A stretch of 27,949 nucleotides of DNA from Bacteroides sp. (GCA_019414725.1 DXLM01000044.1:1-27949), one strand, 5' to 3'. Shown: positions 1 to 8,945, numbered from the stretch's first letter. The notes: generated by a model not told the origin, from the sequence alone. Program-made: numbers and translations.

Positions 1-4
1 TTCC

Positions 5-12
5 TATCTTTG
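5..12 (+). promoter_or_regulatory. Probable -7 promoter box of nfo
   Basis: TATCTTTG fits the Bacteroidetes primary-sigma -7 consensus TAnnTTTG. The expected start of transcription is near base 18-20, giving a leader of about 16 nt before the ATG at 36. The -33 element would lie outside the window. Confidence 0.6.
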
Positions 13-35
13 TGTCTATCAATAATGGAAAGAGA

Positions 36-872
36 ATGAAAAAAATAGGTGCACATGTATCCGTAAGCGGGGGCGTGGAAATGGCCCCCGTTAATGCATT
101 AGGGATAGGAGCGGACGCATTCGCTCTTTTTACAAAGAATCAGAGGCAATGGATTGCAAAACCTTTGTCTGTCGAGAGTGTTACTCTGTTTAAAGAAAAC
201 TGCGAGAAAGAAGGTTTTGATGCCCGGTATGTTCTTCCTCATGACAGTTATCTGATAAATTTGGGACATCCTGACGAGGAAGGGCTGGAGAAGAGTCGTG
301 CAGCATTTTTGGACGAAATGCAGCGTTGCGAGCTTTTAGGATTGAAAATGCTGAATTTTCATCCCGGAAGTCATTTGAACAAGATATCCATAGAGAAGTG
401 TCTGGACAGGATTGCCGAGTCTGTCAATATGACTTTGGATAAGACGACCGGTGTGACTGCTGTGATTGAGAATACGGCCGGACAGGGAAGTAATGTGGGA
501 AATGAATTCTGGCATTTGAGATATATTATAGATAAGGTAGAGGATAAATCTCGTGTGGGAGTTTGCCTGGATACTTGCCATACCTATACCGCCGGTTATG
601 ATATTGTGAATGAATATGACCGGGTCTTTACCGAGTTTGATGAGGTAGTGGGGAGAAACTATTTGTGTGCCATTCACTTGAATGACTCAAAGAAACCATT
701 GGGTAGCCGGGTAGACCGTCATGACAGTATCGGAAAGGGGCTGATTGGTATTGATTTCTTCCGCCGCTTTATGCAGGATTCCCGTTTTGACAATATGCCC
801 GTTATTCTTGAAACTCCCGATGACACCATTTGGCGGGACGAGATTAAAATGCTTCGCAGCTTTGAACCATAG
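36..872 (+). CDS. nfo: Endonuclease IV (AP endonuclease, deoxyribonuclease IV)
   Basis: Zn-dependent base-excision-repair enzyme that cleaves the DNA backbone 5' to abasic sites; cytoplasmic. The 278-aa product is full length for the family. All nine metal-ligand positions of the TIM-barrel enzyme can be seen: H69 (LPHDS), H109 (FHPGSH), E145 (VIENT), D179 and H182 (LDTCH), H214 (IHLND), D227 and H229 (RVDRHD), E259 (ILETP). I chose the ATG at 36 rather than the in-frame GTG at 12. The GTG sits inside the promoter box and would add eight residues that are not part of the family, and the ATG begins the typical MKKIGAHVS start, with a purine-rich GGAAAGAG just upstream. It is the only rightward gene in its neighbourhood and appears monocistronic. 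Confidence 0.95.
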   Translation: MKKIGAHVSVSGGVEMAPVNALGIGADAFALFTKNQRQWIAKPLSVESVTLFKENCEKEGFDARYVLPHDSYLINLGHPDEEGLEKSRAAFLDEMQRCELLGLKMLNFHPGSHLNKISIEKCLDRIAESVNMTLDKTTGVTAVIENTAGQGSNVGNEFWHLRYIIDKVEDKSRVGVCLDTCHTYTAGYDIVNEYDRVFTEFDEVVGRNYLCAIHLNDSKKPLGSRVDRHDSIGKGLIGIDFFRRFMQDSRFDNMPVILETPDDTIWRDEIKMLRSFEP

Positions 873-1346
873 TTTGTGGCTGGATGAAAACATATTTAAG
901 GAATTCAGCTATCATTTTGCTTGTAAGAGCGAGGCTTGCTCGCCCGAAAATAGGCTGATTTGCATATTCTCCCAAGATCGTGCCCGTTAGTTCGGGCAGG
1001 CAAAAAAACTTATATTCGTCAATCTGAGTTGGCAAATAGTATTTTCACCACCGTAGGGGCAGGCTCGTGTATCTGCCTGATAGTACGAAAGCAGTTGCAG
1101 GTTCTCTTTCCAAAGTATGACCGACCGTGGTCTTGTAAGCAGCTTCTTGACGATAAAGTCGGGAGAGAAGCGGAACTCTGGAGGAGCCTGCAGACTGTTA
1201 TCTAAAACTTATAAAATGAAGAAACCGACCCTTTTGGGTCGGTGTTCTACGGTAGATGTTTTTCCTTTGCTTGACGGCTATGAGGCAATCCCTGCCCCTA
1301 CAGCTGAATACATGACAGCACTATCGGACTTTCGGCATCTCCTCAT
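873..1346. other. Gene-poor gap between nfo and the 690-aa lipoprotein gene
   Basis: 474 bases with no convincing gene. Short overlapping open frames exist on both strands but have no recognisable motif, signal peptide or ribosome site. Several small inverted repeats are present: GCGAG/CTCGC at 929-943, TGCCCG/CGGGCA at about 980-996, CAGGC/GCCTG near 1060-1080, and the terminator hairpin at 1224-1243. The first could end nfo transcription but lacks a clear U tract. It may be decayed coding sequence; I cannot identify a source. Confidence 0.5.
1212..1243 (-). terminator. Intrinsic terminator of the 690-aa lipoprotein gene
   Basis: Perfect 8-bp inverted repeat ACCGACCC/GGGTCGGT (1224-1231 and 1236-1243) with a TTTT loop. 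Read on the minus strand it is followed by a U-rich stretch (TTTCTTCATTTT). It lies about 100 nt past the stop of the leftward gene. Confidence 0.7.
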
Positions 1347-3419
1347 TTACTTGAAATCCGTGCCATACTCCAACCAAAATACCATTGCCCAATCCTGGTC
1401 ATTGGCAAACGGGTCATAAAGATGAGCTTTTTGTCCGTTCACTTTGTCCGGATAGATAAAGGCGCAGCTTCCTCTTCCGTCTTCGGTGAAGAGGCATAGA
1501 TTGTTCCGGAAAATATTCAAGGCCCGTTCTGTATATTCTTGTTTTCCGGTCGCTTTGGCATAAAGACGGAAGGCAATACCCGATAAAGTGCTCCAGTAAT
1601 GTGGGAAGGTATCTCCCCAAATCCGGTCTTTTCCAAACCAATAACCATCCCAGTGACGAATAGCGATGTCATAAAGGTGGAAACTGGGCTGTTTTCCGCC
1701 AAATGATTCTAATAAAGGAAGCTGGCTTTCGGCCCCTTTCAGATATTTTTCATCCCCGGTGAGCATATATACATTCAGCAGATGGATAATGGACGGAGCT
1801 ACGATGCTCTGTTCGTAATTGACTTCGGAGGTCGGATAATTAGGCCCGTTTTCACAAAATACGTCTGCCATTGATTTGAAATCGTTCAGCAGAGTGTCCG
1901 CTTCGGCAGTAAATCCGTTTTCTTTCAATAGAGTATAGCCGTAGGTCGGGATATTGATGCAATAAAAACCATGCTTGAAATAACGGACCAGTGCACGCAG
2001 TGTGCCGTACCCGTCTTTCAGATATTGTTTATTGCCTGTGGTGCGGAACATGGTAAACCAGAAATCGGCTACCCACGGATAGTTGTATCCCCGGTTCTTG
2101 CTCTTGAAGTCTACGGTGGAATTGGTTGTGTAGTCCGGTTTCTGGATGCGGCGGATGAAAGATACGTAGTTGTTCAGGGCATCCATTAATTTTTTGTCGG
2201 AAGTACGTTGGTATTGTAGAGCCAGCAGAATCCCCATAGCTACCCTTTCTCTGGCTTCGTCGCAGTCAGAGCGTTTGCTGCCACTTTCTCCGTTGATGTA
2301 AAGGGATTCGGTATCGTTGTCATAAACAATGAAGGCACCGCTTCTAGGGTCACCGGGCTTGATGAACTGTTGGTGTCCGGCAATGAACTGACACCGGTGG
2401 TTGACCAGGCTGTCAAAGTTGCTGACGGCAAGACACTCTACCGACGTTTGCTTTCCGTTCCCGTAAGCCAGTGTGAAAATCTTCTCTCCGGGTTCATTTA
2501 TTATGGTGGTATAATTGATGTTGTCACCGCTTACTTCTGCCACTTCTTTACCGTTCAGCAATAGCTTGCCTTTCAGTGAGGGGCAGTTGCTTTTGAACGA
2601 AACATTTATTTTTTCGCCTGCTTCTACTACATAACGGTCTGCTGAGGCTATGATCAGACCGTTGTCTATGGCTTTTGCTTGGAATTCATCCCAGTTGTCC
2701 GCCGATAGGAGTAACCATTGTATGGTATAACATTCTCCCGGCTTTAAAGTCTTGTCCTGTGGATTAAGTTGGAAAACACCGCGGAAGTTGGAGCTTCCTT
2801 TTTTCTGCGAGCGCTCCCTCACTTCATAGCCTTTAATGGCACCTTCTTCCATAATCAGTCCCAATCCGCCGGGGGCTCCGCTCATCCGGGTGCAATAGAC
2901 ATAGGCTTCATTTCCTCCTGCCCATATATGTGCATTGCAACGGGCTTCGTAGCAAGTCCGGGCATCCGGATAATTGTCATTGAAAGGTGTGTTGATGGCA
3001 ATGTCCTGTAAGTCGGCGTCTTTTTCTCCGGTGTTTGCGAATTCGTAGGATTCTACCAGGTTCCCGTCCCTGTTCCATTTTCGGGCTACGTTTATTTCTA
3101 TGTCACCTGTCTGGTATTTCACGGTCATGTGATGGCTCGTGTCATGTTTTTTTGTCGGGATATTCCAGGAGTATTCAGTGCCGTTTATCCGAAGATGTCC
3201 CAATCCCCATCCATAGCGGGAGTCCACCCATTCGTATTGTGTTCCATCCGTACGCAGGATCCAGTTCATGGAAGTGTCGCTTGTCAGATAAAGTCCGCTT
3301 AGCGCCCCTGTTTGTGAGTCGGCTTTGAACGTGATGTTTTTAGGGTAGCTACAACTGCCTAGTGCAATTAATGCCAAAGGTAATGCAGCATACAAGAAAA
3401 GCTTCATGATGTTTTTCAT
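1347..3419 (-). CDS. Secreted lipoprotein, possible six-hairpin glycosidase-like protein
   Basis: 690 aa. The N-terminus is a lipoprotein signal (MKNIMKLFLYAALPLALIAL, then GSC), predicting lipidation of the Cys near residue 23 and an envelope location. Residues about 30-330 look beta-rich. The C-terminal half (about 340-690) has the helix-pair pattern of alpha/alpha-toroid enzymes, with aromatic/acidic patches such as NYPWVADFWFT, WGDTFPHYWSTLSGI and DPFANDQDWAM. That suggests a carbohydrate-active protein, but I cannot place it in a GH or PL family or point to a catalytic residue. ATG at 3419 is taken; an ATG four codons later is possible. It is a single gene with its own terminator, separated from trpB by 617 bases and not linked to a SusCD pair. 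Confidence 0.6.
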   Translation of the reverse strand: MKNIMKLFLYAALPLALIALGSCSYPKNITFKADSQTGALSGLYLTSDTSMNWILRTDGTQYEWVDSRYGWGLGHLRINGTEYSWNIPTKKHDTSHHMTVKYQTGDIEINVARKWNRDGNLVESYEFANTGEKDADLQDIAINTPFNDNYPDARTCYEARCNAHIWAGGNEAYVYCTRMSGAPGGLGLIMEEGAIKGYEVRERSQKKGSSNFRGVFQLNPQDKTLKPGECYTIQWLLLSADNWDEFQAKAIDNGLIIASADRYVVEAGEKINVSFKSNCPSLKGKLLLNGKEVAEVSGDNINYTTIINEPGEKIFTLAYGNGKQTSVECLAVSNFDSLVNHRCQFIAGHQQFIKPGDPRSGAFIVYDNDTESLYINGESGSKRSDCDEARERVAMGILLALQYQRTSDKKLMDALNNYVSFIRRIQKPDYTTNSTVDFKSKNRGYNYPWVADFWFTMFRTTGNKQYLKDGYGTLRALVRYFKHGFYCINIPTYGYTLLKENGFTAEADTLLNDFKSMADVFCENGPNYPTSEVNYEQSIVAPSIIHLLNVYMLTGDEKYLKGAESQLPLLESFGGKQPSFHLYDIAIRHWDGYWFGKDRIWGDTFPHYWSTLSGIAFRLYAKATGKQEYTERALNIFRNNLCLFTEDGRGSCAFIYPDKVNGQKAHLYDPFANDQDWAMVFWLEYGTDFK

Positions 3420-4036
3420 ACTTATTTGGATTATTGATGTAACTGTGCAAAGAAAGGAATAAAAAGGGAAATTAATTTGTACTTTTCATACATAATCCTG
3501 TAAAATAGTTCATTTTCTTTATAAACAGGCTTGAAGTGCCTGTTATTTTGTGGTTTTGAATCATTTTTTAGGTGCGGGTTGTGCGGGATAACGCGGATTT
3601 TTTCTTATGATAACATGAGTTTATTATAAGACTAGCTTATAACTGACAGGAATATGAGCAAGACTGATATTGAATTTTAATAATCCTTTTGTCATTTAAC
3701 TCAAAACCATCCTGTAACGAGTTATTTCTTATATCGAACTTATGTTAATGTTATATCCCGCCGGTAGAGTGGTTTGTGTCTTTCATTGTATGGTTAAGCC
3801 TTTTCTATCCTATCCCTAAGCTTAAACGAACGTATCCTTTCTATCTCCATAGCCTTTGGAGTTAACTCCCAAGCTTATGGAGATAACTCCAAAGGCTATG
3901 GAGTTAACTCCGCAAGTTTGGGAGATAGAAGTTGTCAGTAAAAGAACCCTTAACCTGAAGGATACAACCGCTTAGCTTGCCGTAGTTTATAGGATAATAT
4001 ATCCTTTCCGTATCCTTCGTTTATTTTATGTCCTGA
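3420..4036. other. Long intergenic region between trpB and the lipoprotein gene
   Basis: 617 bases without a gene. Bases 3420-3520 must hold the promoter of the leftward lipoprotein gene, but I see no clear TAnnTTTG on the minus strand. A 7-bp hairpin AACAGGC/GCCTGTT lies at 3524-3544, another (TTATAAG/CTTATAA) at 3624-3642, and the periodic palindrome array at 3841-3928. The region is AT-rich except for the array. Confidence 0.6.
3841..3928. repeat. 21-bp periodic array of GGAGTTAACTCC palindromes
   Basis: Three 12-bp palindromic units, GGAGTTAACTCC (3858), GGAGATAACTCC (3879) and GGAGTTAACTCC (3900), start exactly 21 bases apart. They are flanked at the same phase by half units CTATCTCC (ending 3848) and GGAGATAG (starting 3921). 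The 9-base spacers are themselves related by inversion: ATAGCCTTT (3849) and AAAGGCTAT (3891) are exact reverse complements, and the other two match at about 6 of 9. The segment can therefore fold as two mutually exclusive hairpins, one with arms 3847-3869/3879-3901 (one mismatch in 23) and one with arms 3870-3890/3900-3920. It is either a multi-site operator or a dispersed repeat element. Confidence 0.85.
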
Positions 4037-5401
4037 TTACATGTCTTTTATTTCATCCAAGTTCTTCTGGATATCTTCGTCTTTTAACTCATAATTCATC
4101 AAGTTACCTGCCAGGTATTGGTCGTATGAGGCCATATCAATCAGCCCGTGACCTGAAAGGTTGAACAGGATCACTTTCTCTTCACCGGATTCTTTGCACT
4201 TGTTCGCCTCGCGTACAGCGGCGGCGATGGCATGGCACGATTCGGGAGCCGGAATGATTCCTTCTGCTTGTGCGAACAAACAACCAGCCTGGAAGGATTC
4301 TAATTGCTGGATATCAACCGCTTCCATCAGATTGTCTTTCAATAATTGTGAAACGATGACACCTGCACCGTGATAACGGAGACCTCCCGCATGGATATTG
4401 GCCGGAGAGAAATTATGCCCCAGTGTAAACATGGGCAGCAACGGGGTATATCCGGCTTCGTCGCCAAAGTCATACTGGAATTTACCACGGGTCAGTTTCG
4501 GGCACGAAGCCGGTTCGGCAGCAATGTATCGGGTTTGTTTCCCATTCAGGATAGTGTGGCGCATAAAGGGGAAGCAGATTCCTCCAAAATTGGAACCGCC
4601 ACCAAAGCAACCGATAATCATGTCGGGATATTCGCCTGCCATTTCCATTTGCTTTTCGGCTTCCAGACCGATAACCGTTTGATGCAGTGTGACATGGCTT
4701 AATACCGACCCTAGTGTATATTTACAGTTGGGAGTGCTCATTGCCAGTTCGATAGCTTCGGAGATGGCTGTTCCCAGTGAACCTTGATAATTGGGATTAC
4801 GGGTAATGATATCCTTGCCGGCACGGGTAGACATGGATGGAGAGGCGGTGACCGTTGCTCCGAATGTCTGCATGATGCTGCGGCGATAGGGCTTCTGATT
4901 ATAGCTGATCTTTACTTGATAAACGGCAGCTTCCAGCCCGAATACCTTTGCGGCATACGATAGAGCGGCGCCCCATTGTCCGGCACCGGTTTCTGTAGTG
5001 ACATTGGTTACGCCTTCTTCCTTGCAATAATATGCCTGGGCCAGAGCCGAGTTCAGTTTGTGGGAGCCGATGGGGCTGACACTTTCATTTTTGAAATAAA
5101 TATGTGCGGGAGTCCCTAGTGCTTTTTCCAGTCCGTAGGCACGTACCAATGGTGTGCTGCGATAGTATTTGTACATTTCACGCACTGCTTCGGGAATTTC
5201 AATCCATGCGTCTGTCTGGTTTAATTCCTGTTTGCAAAGTTCTTTGGCAAAAATGGGGTAGAGGTCTTCCGGTTTCAGCGCTTCTTTGGTTTTAGGGTTC
5301 AACGGCGGCATGGGTTTGGTCTTCATGTCTGCCTGTATGTTGTACCAGTATTTAGGAATTTCATCCTCTGGTAAGATAAAACGTTTCTGTTTTGTGCTCA
5401 T
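4037..5401 (-). CDS. trpB: TrpB2-type tryptophan synthase beta-like protein
   Basis: PLP enzyme condensing indole with serine to make tryptophan. The 454-aa length and the long N-terminal extension before the first conserved block place it in the TrpB2 (TIGR01415-like) branch rather than the ~395-aa TrpB1 that partners TrpA. Seen in the sequence: PLP lysine K115 in GSHKLNSA, catalytic glutamate E137 in TETGAGQWG, and phosphate-binding GGGSN at 267-271. No trpA or other trp gene is adjacent, so it likely acts alone as an indole-salvage or serine-using enzyme; canonical trp genes would be elsewhere. The ATG at 5401 is preceded by GAAAGATT. The downstream spacer carries the 21-bp palindrome array. 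Confidence 0.9.
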   Translation of the reverse strand: MSTKQKRFILPEDEIPKYWYNIQADMKTKPMPPLNPKTKEALKPEDLYPIFAKELCKQELNQTDAWIEIPEAVREMYKYYRSTPLVRAYGLEKALGTPAHIYFKNESVSPIGSHKLNSALAQAYYCKEEGVTNVTTETGAGQWGAALSYAAKVFGLEAAVYQVKISYNQKPYRRSIMQTFGATVTASPSMSTRAGKDIITRNPNYQGSLGTAISEAIELAMSTPNCKYTLGSVLSHVTLHQTVIGLEAEKQMEMAGEYPDMIIGCFGGGSNFGGICFPFMRHTILNGKQTRYIAAEPASCPKLTRGKFQYDFGDEAGYTPLLPMFTLGHNFSPANIHAGGLRYHGAGVIVSQLLKDNLMEAVDIQQLESFQAGCLFAQAEGIIPAPESCHAIAAAVREANKCKESGEEKVILFNLSGHGLIDMASYDQYLAGNLMNYELKDEDIQKNLDEIKDM

Positions 5402-5428
5402 AATCTTTCAATTTAATAGTTTTGCGGT

Positions 5429-5436
5429 CAAAATTA
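5429..5436 (-). promoter_or_regulatory. Possible -7 box for trpB
   Basis: On the minus strand this reads TAATTTTG, matching TAnnTTTG, 28 bases upstream of the trpB start. No TTG is found at the usual distance, so support rests on one element only. Confidence 0.35.
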
Positions 5437-5578
5437 GGTAAAAAAAAGTATTCCTTACTAATTTTCAACTGCTTTTTTGTCGGGAACAATAAAAAAAGGG
5501 ATGTCAGAGTAAAAATGCGAAGTTATTTGTTATTATAGGCAGAGATGTGAATATTTTGATTAAGTTTGTTTTCTGTTA

Positions 5579-7426
5579 ATGCAAGATGATATCGACATGG
5601 AACCTTTACACAAACTATTTATCTATCGTAAGAAGTTAGTAAAACCGTACATAGAGCGATTGCTGAAATGGATGGACGGGATAACTTATATGATGTCGGC
5701 CTTGTTCATCCTTACATTGGTTTATGAGCATGGATTTCTTATTTCTTTTGAAGAAATGGAGATGATAAACACGCTGTATCATTTTGTCTGGATTGTTTTT
5801 CTGGTTGATATTTCCCTGCATCTTTTATTAAATTACTCGGATACCAAGCGGAAGTACCGGGGACTGGCATGGATACTGAGTCTGATGCTTTATCTGACTT
5901 TGATTCCAGTTATTTTCCATGAACCGGAGGTGCAAGGGGGAATTCATGATTTCTGGTCTTTTTTCCACAGTCGTTTATATCATGTGGTGCTGCTCACTTT
6001 GCTTTCGCTGCTGCAATTGTCTAATGGGATAGTCCGGCTGCTGGGCAGGCGCACCAACCCGTCTTTGATCTTTGCATCCAGTTTTCTCATATTTATTCTG
6101 ATAGGGGCAGCGTTACTGATGCTTCCGCGTGCCACTTATCATGGCATTTCCTTTATCGATGCTCTGTTTACCGCTACCAGTGCCATTTGTGTCACGGGGT
6201 TGGTTTCGGTCGATGTCTCTTCTACATTCACGTCCGAGGGGTTGTTCATCATTATCATGCTGATACAAATCGGCGGTTTGGGAGTCATGACCCTGACCAG
6301 TTTCTTTGCCATGTTTTTTATGGGGAATACTTCGCTCTACAATCAGTTGGTGGTCCGTGATATGGTAAGCTCGCAGTCACTCAGTTCGCTGCTTTCCACC
6401 TTATTATATATATTAGGGTTTACCTTGGTGATAGAGGCTGCTGGGATGGGGGTTATTTTTTTAAGTATACATGGCACTATGGGCATGGATATTGAGGAAG
6501 AACTGGCTTTTTCTGCTTTCCATTCCATCTCTGCCTTTTGCAATGCCGGATTCTCTACTTTGTATGGAAACTTAGGTAACGAACTGGTACTTCATAATCA
6601 TAACTTGCTATATATCACTATCTCTTTCCTGGTTATTTTGGGAGGTATAGGTTTCCCGATTCTGGTAAATCTGTATGAAACGGTTTCTTATGAAAGCAAG
6701 CGCTTGTATCACCGTTATGTCAAAAAGAATAAGAGGACAATCCGTAAAATACATTTATATAACCTGAATACCCGTATCGTATTGATTATGACGGCTATCT
6801 TGCTAGTGACGGGTACTGTGGCCATTGTTGTTTTCGAATGGAATCATGCTTTTGCGGGAATGACGGCTACAGAGAAATGGGTGCAGGGCTTTTTTAACGC
6901 AACTTGTCCCCGTACGGCAGGATTTTCAAGTGTGGGCATGACTACTTTCAGTGTGCAGACGTTGCTGCTGATGGTGGTGCTGATGATGATTGGCGGCGGT
7001 ACGCAGTCTACGGCCGGTGGTGTGAAGGTGAATGTGTTTGCTGTAGTCATGTTGAACTTGCGTGCTATTCTTATAGGTGCCGATAAAGTCAATATTTTCA
7101 ACAGGGAGTTATCTCATGATTCCATCCGGCGTTCTAATGCCACATTGATTCTTTATCTGCTGATTGTTTTCGCGGGTATCTTCGGTTTAAGCATTCTAGA
7201 GCCGCAGGCTTCAGTGATGGCGTTGGTTTTTGAGTGTACTTCGGCACTCAGTACGGTAGGTTCAAGCCTGGATCTGACACCTACTTTGGGAAGTGACAGC
7301 AAACTGATTGTCATTGTTCTGATGTTTATCGGACGAGTAGGGGTGCTTACTTTGATATCCAGCCTTATTAAACAGAAAAAAATAACAAAATATAAATATC
7401 CGAGTGATAACATCATAATCAACTAG
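5579..7426 (+). CDS. ktrB: Trk/Ktr-type potassium transporter membrane subunit
   Basis: Inner-membrane K+ translocating subunit of the TrkH/KtrB/HKT superfamily. The 615-aa product has an N-terminal extension of about 150 residues with extra hydrophobic segments, then the four membrane-pore-membrane repeats. One selectivity-filter glycine motif per repeat can be seen: ATSAICVTGLV, AFCNAGFS, PRTAGFSS and ALSTVGSS. The gene ends two bases before ktrA, so the pair is an operon making a K+ uptake complex. The start is uncertain: the ATG at 5579 opens the frame, but a -7-like TAAGTTTG at 5561-5568 would put transcription initiation almost on it, so the ATG at 5597 (MEPLHKLF) is a real alternative. 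Confidence 0.9.
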   Translation: MQDDIDMEPLHKLFIYRKKLVKPYIERLLKWMDGITYMMSALFILTLVYEHGFLISFEEMEMINTLYHFVWIVFLVDISLHLLLNYSDTKRKYRGLAWILSLMLYLTLIPVIFHEPEVQGGIHDFWSFFHSRLYHVVLLTLLSLLQLSNGIVRLLGRRTNPSLIFASSFLIFILIGAALLMLPRATYHGISFIDALFTATSAICVTGLVSVDVSSTFTSEGLFIIIMLIQIGGLGVMTLTSFFAMFFMGNTSLYNQLVVRDMVSSQSLSSLLSTLLYILGFTLVIEAAGMGVIFLSIHGTMGMDIEEELAFSAFHSISAFCNAGFSTLYGNLGNELVLHNHNLLYITISFLVILGGIGFPILVNLYETVSYESKRLYHRYVKKNKRTIRKIHLYNLNTRIVLIMTAILLVTGTVAIVVFEWNHAFAGMTATEKWVQGFFNATCPRTAGFSSVGMTTFSVQTLLLMVVLMMIGGGTQSTAGGVKVNVFAVVMLNLRAILIGADKVNIFNRELSHDSIRRSNATLILYLLIVFAGIFGLSILEPQASVMALVFECTSALSTVGSSLDLTPTLGSDSKLIVIVLMFIGRVGVLTLISSLIKQKKITKYKYPSDNIIIN

Positions 7427-7428
7427 TT

Positions 7429-8115
7429 ATGAAATACATTATTATTGGTTTAGGAAATTACGGCGGAGTGTTGGCCGAAGAGCTTTCCGTATTGGGACAT
7501 GAGGTGATAGGAGTGGATACAAACGAGCATCGTGTGGATGTGTTGAAGGACAAAATCGCGACTTCTTTTATTATTGATGCTACGGACGAACAATCGCTCA
7601 GTGTGCTGCCACTGAAAGATGTGGATGTGGTTATTGTTGCTATCGGCGAGAATTTTGGTGCTTCTGTGCGTGTGGTGGCACTGCTGAAAAAGAAAGGAGT
7701 GAAACATATCTATGCCCGTGCGGTAGATGATGTGCATAAGACCGTGCTTGAGGCTTTTAATTTAGATAGTATTCTGACACCGGAGAAAGAAGCGGCACGG
7801 AGCTTGGTTCAGTTGTTGGATTTACACGTCAATGTGGAGTCTTTTCAGATTGACGAGGAACATTATGTGATGAAGTTCAAACTTCCTTCTTGTTTTGTAG
7901 GCTATAAGGTGAGTGATCTGTCATTAGAAACGGAATTCAATATAAAAATCATTGCATTGATAAAAGGGGAGAAAGTGCTGAACGGTTTGGGTATTTCGAT
8001 ATTGGAGCATCAGGTGGAGAATCATTTTGAGGAAAATTATGAGTTGGAGGAGGAAGATCAGTTGGTCTGCTATGGGCTTTATAAGAATTTTATGGATTTT
8101 TGGAAGGCGTTGTAG
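7429..8115 (+). CDS. ktrA: Ktr/Trk potassium uptake regulatory subunit (RCK domain)
   Basis: Cytoplasmic nucleotide-binding gating ring subunit for the KtrB channel encoded just upstream. The 228-aa product has an N-terminal Rossmann RCK_N domain with the GxGxxG loop GLGNYGG at 7-13 and an acidic residue ending strand 2 (GVDTNEHR). An RCK_C (TrkA_C) domain follows, from about residue 140 to the end. The length is normal for KtrA and half that of the duplicated TrkA. The ATG lies 2 bases after the ktrB stop, indicating coupled translation. Confidence 0.92.
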   Translation: MKYIIIGLGNYGGVLAEELSVLGHEVIGVDTNEHRVDVLKDKIATSFIIDATDEQSLSVLPLKDVDVVIVAIGENFGASVRVVALLKKKGVKHIYARAVDDVHKTVLEAFNLDSILTPEKEAARSLVQLLDLHVNVESFQIDEEHYVMKFKLPSCFVGYKVSDLSLETEFNIKIIALIKGEKVLNGLGISILEHQVENHFEENYELEEEDQLVCYGLYKNFMDFWKAL

Positions 8116-8155
8116 CAGGAATGCCTTTCAAAGAAAGAATATTTTTTTCTAAGTG

Positions 8156-8185
8156 AGATTAAACCTTTTCTTTTGGGTTTAGTCT
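8156..8185 (+). terminator. Hairpin downstream of ktrA, possible weak terminator
   Basis: AGATTAAACC and GGTTTAGTCT form a 10-bp stem (one G-U) around a T-rich loop, 40 nt past the ktrA stop. It lacks a continuous U tract (AACTTAATAAATAATTT follows), so termination may be inefficient. The remaining ~140 bases to 8329 hold a GGCCGGCC palindrome at about 8229 and near-consensus promoter-like TACTTTTTG/TACTTTG strings at about 8290-8310. Confidence 0.45.
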
Positions 8186-8329
8186 AACTTAATAAATAAT
8201 TTAGTTTAGTTTTTAGTTTTCTCTGAAGGCCGGCCAATGTGATATTGCCCGGTTTTCGCTTTTTATGGAGGTTTTCTTGTGAGTGTCCGTTACTTTTTGT
8301 TACTTTGTCACCTAGAAATCGAGATTTAG

Positions 8330-8899
8330 ATGAAACAGATATATTTTTTATTTGTCGTTTTGCTGGTTGTAATGACCGCTTGCGGAGGTAAGAAAGAGGC
8401 TTCCGTTGATGCAGAACAATTGATGTTCCAAATAGACAGTGTGGATCATGTGACAGGTTTGCAGCGTATGCAGGTTTCACGTATTGACCAGCATATTGTC
8501 AGTGGCGGAAAAAAATATAATTTGTTTATAGAGCGTGCTCCCAGTGATTCTCTGCCTTCAGTCAAAAGTGACTTGGGAATTTTTGCCGACAATCGTATTA
8601 TCGTTAGAATTTCCCGTGAAAATGGGAGCCGGGTCTTTGCCAAAACTTTTACCAAGCAAAGTTTCTCTGGATTCGTAAGTGCTGATCATCTCCGTCATTT
8701 TATATTGGAGGGCGTGGTATTTGATGAAGAGAAGACCCGTGAGGGAAAAAATATCATATTGGCTGCCAGTGTGAGTTATCCTCAGACAGATTTGTATATT
8801 CCTTTCTCCATCACTATTACTCCTGAAGGAAAAATGAGCATATCTAAAAATGAGGATATGGAGGAGCTTCCTCCCATGTTGGGAGACAGCCTTAATTAA
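8330..8899 (+). CDS. DUF4738-like lipoprotein
   Basis: 189 aa. A classic lipoprotein signal peptide (MKQIYFLFVVLLVVM) ends in the lipobox TACGG, predicting a lipidated envelope protein. The remainder is a small beta-rich domain of unknown function that I associate, from memory, with DUF4738 proteins of Bacteroidales. There are no catalytic motifs. The ATG at 8330 follows GAGATTTAG. The neighbours are ktrA upstream and a PepSY-like protein 92 bases downstream, which may be co-transcribed. Function unknown. Confidence 0.7.
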   Translation: MKQIYFLFVVLLVVMTACGGKKEASVDAEQLMFQIDSVDHVTGLQRMQVSRIDQHIVSGGKKYNLFIERAPSDSLPSVKSDLGIFADNRIIVRISRENGSRVFAKTFTKQSFSGFVSADHLRHFILEGVVFDEEKTREGKNIILAASVSYPQTDLYIPFSITITPEGKMSISKNEDMEELPPMLGDSLN

Positions 8900-8945
8900 A
8901 TCTAAAATACAGGAATAATTTTTCGCGTCATAATCTTTTTAGGCG

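Noticed and set aside
1117..1419. 100-codon plus-strand frame downstream of nfo
   Set aside because: It overlaps the terminator hairpin and the 3' end of the leftward lipoprotein gene, and has no ribosome site or motif.
3841..3928. Possible CRISPR array because of regularly spaced repeats
   Set aside because: Units are 12-bp palindromes with 9-bp spacers that are inverses of one another. CRISPR spacers are 26-40 bp and unrelated, and no cas gene is present.
8229..8236. GGCCGGCC palindrome as an operator
   Set aside because: A single 8-bp palindrome with no repeat, phase or positional support; could be chance.
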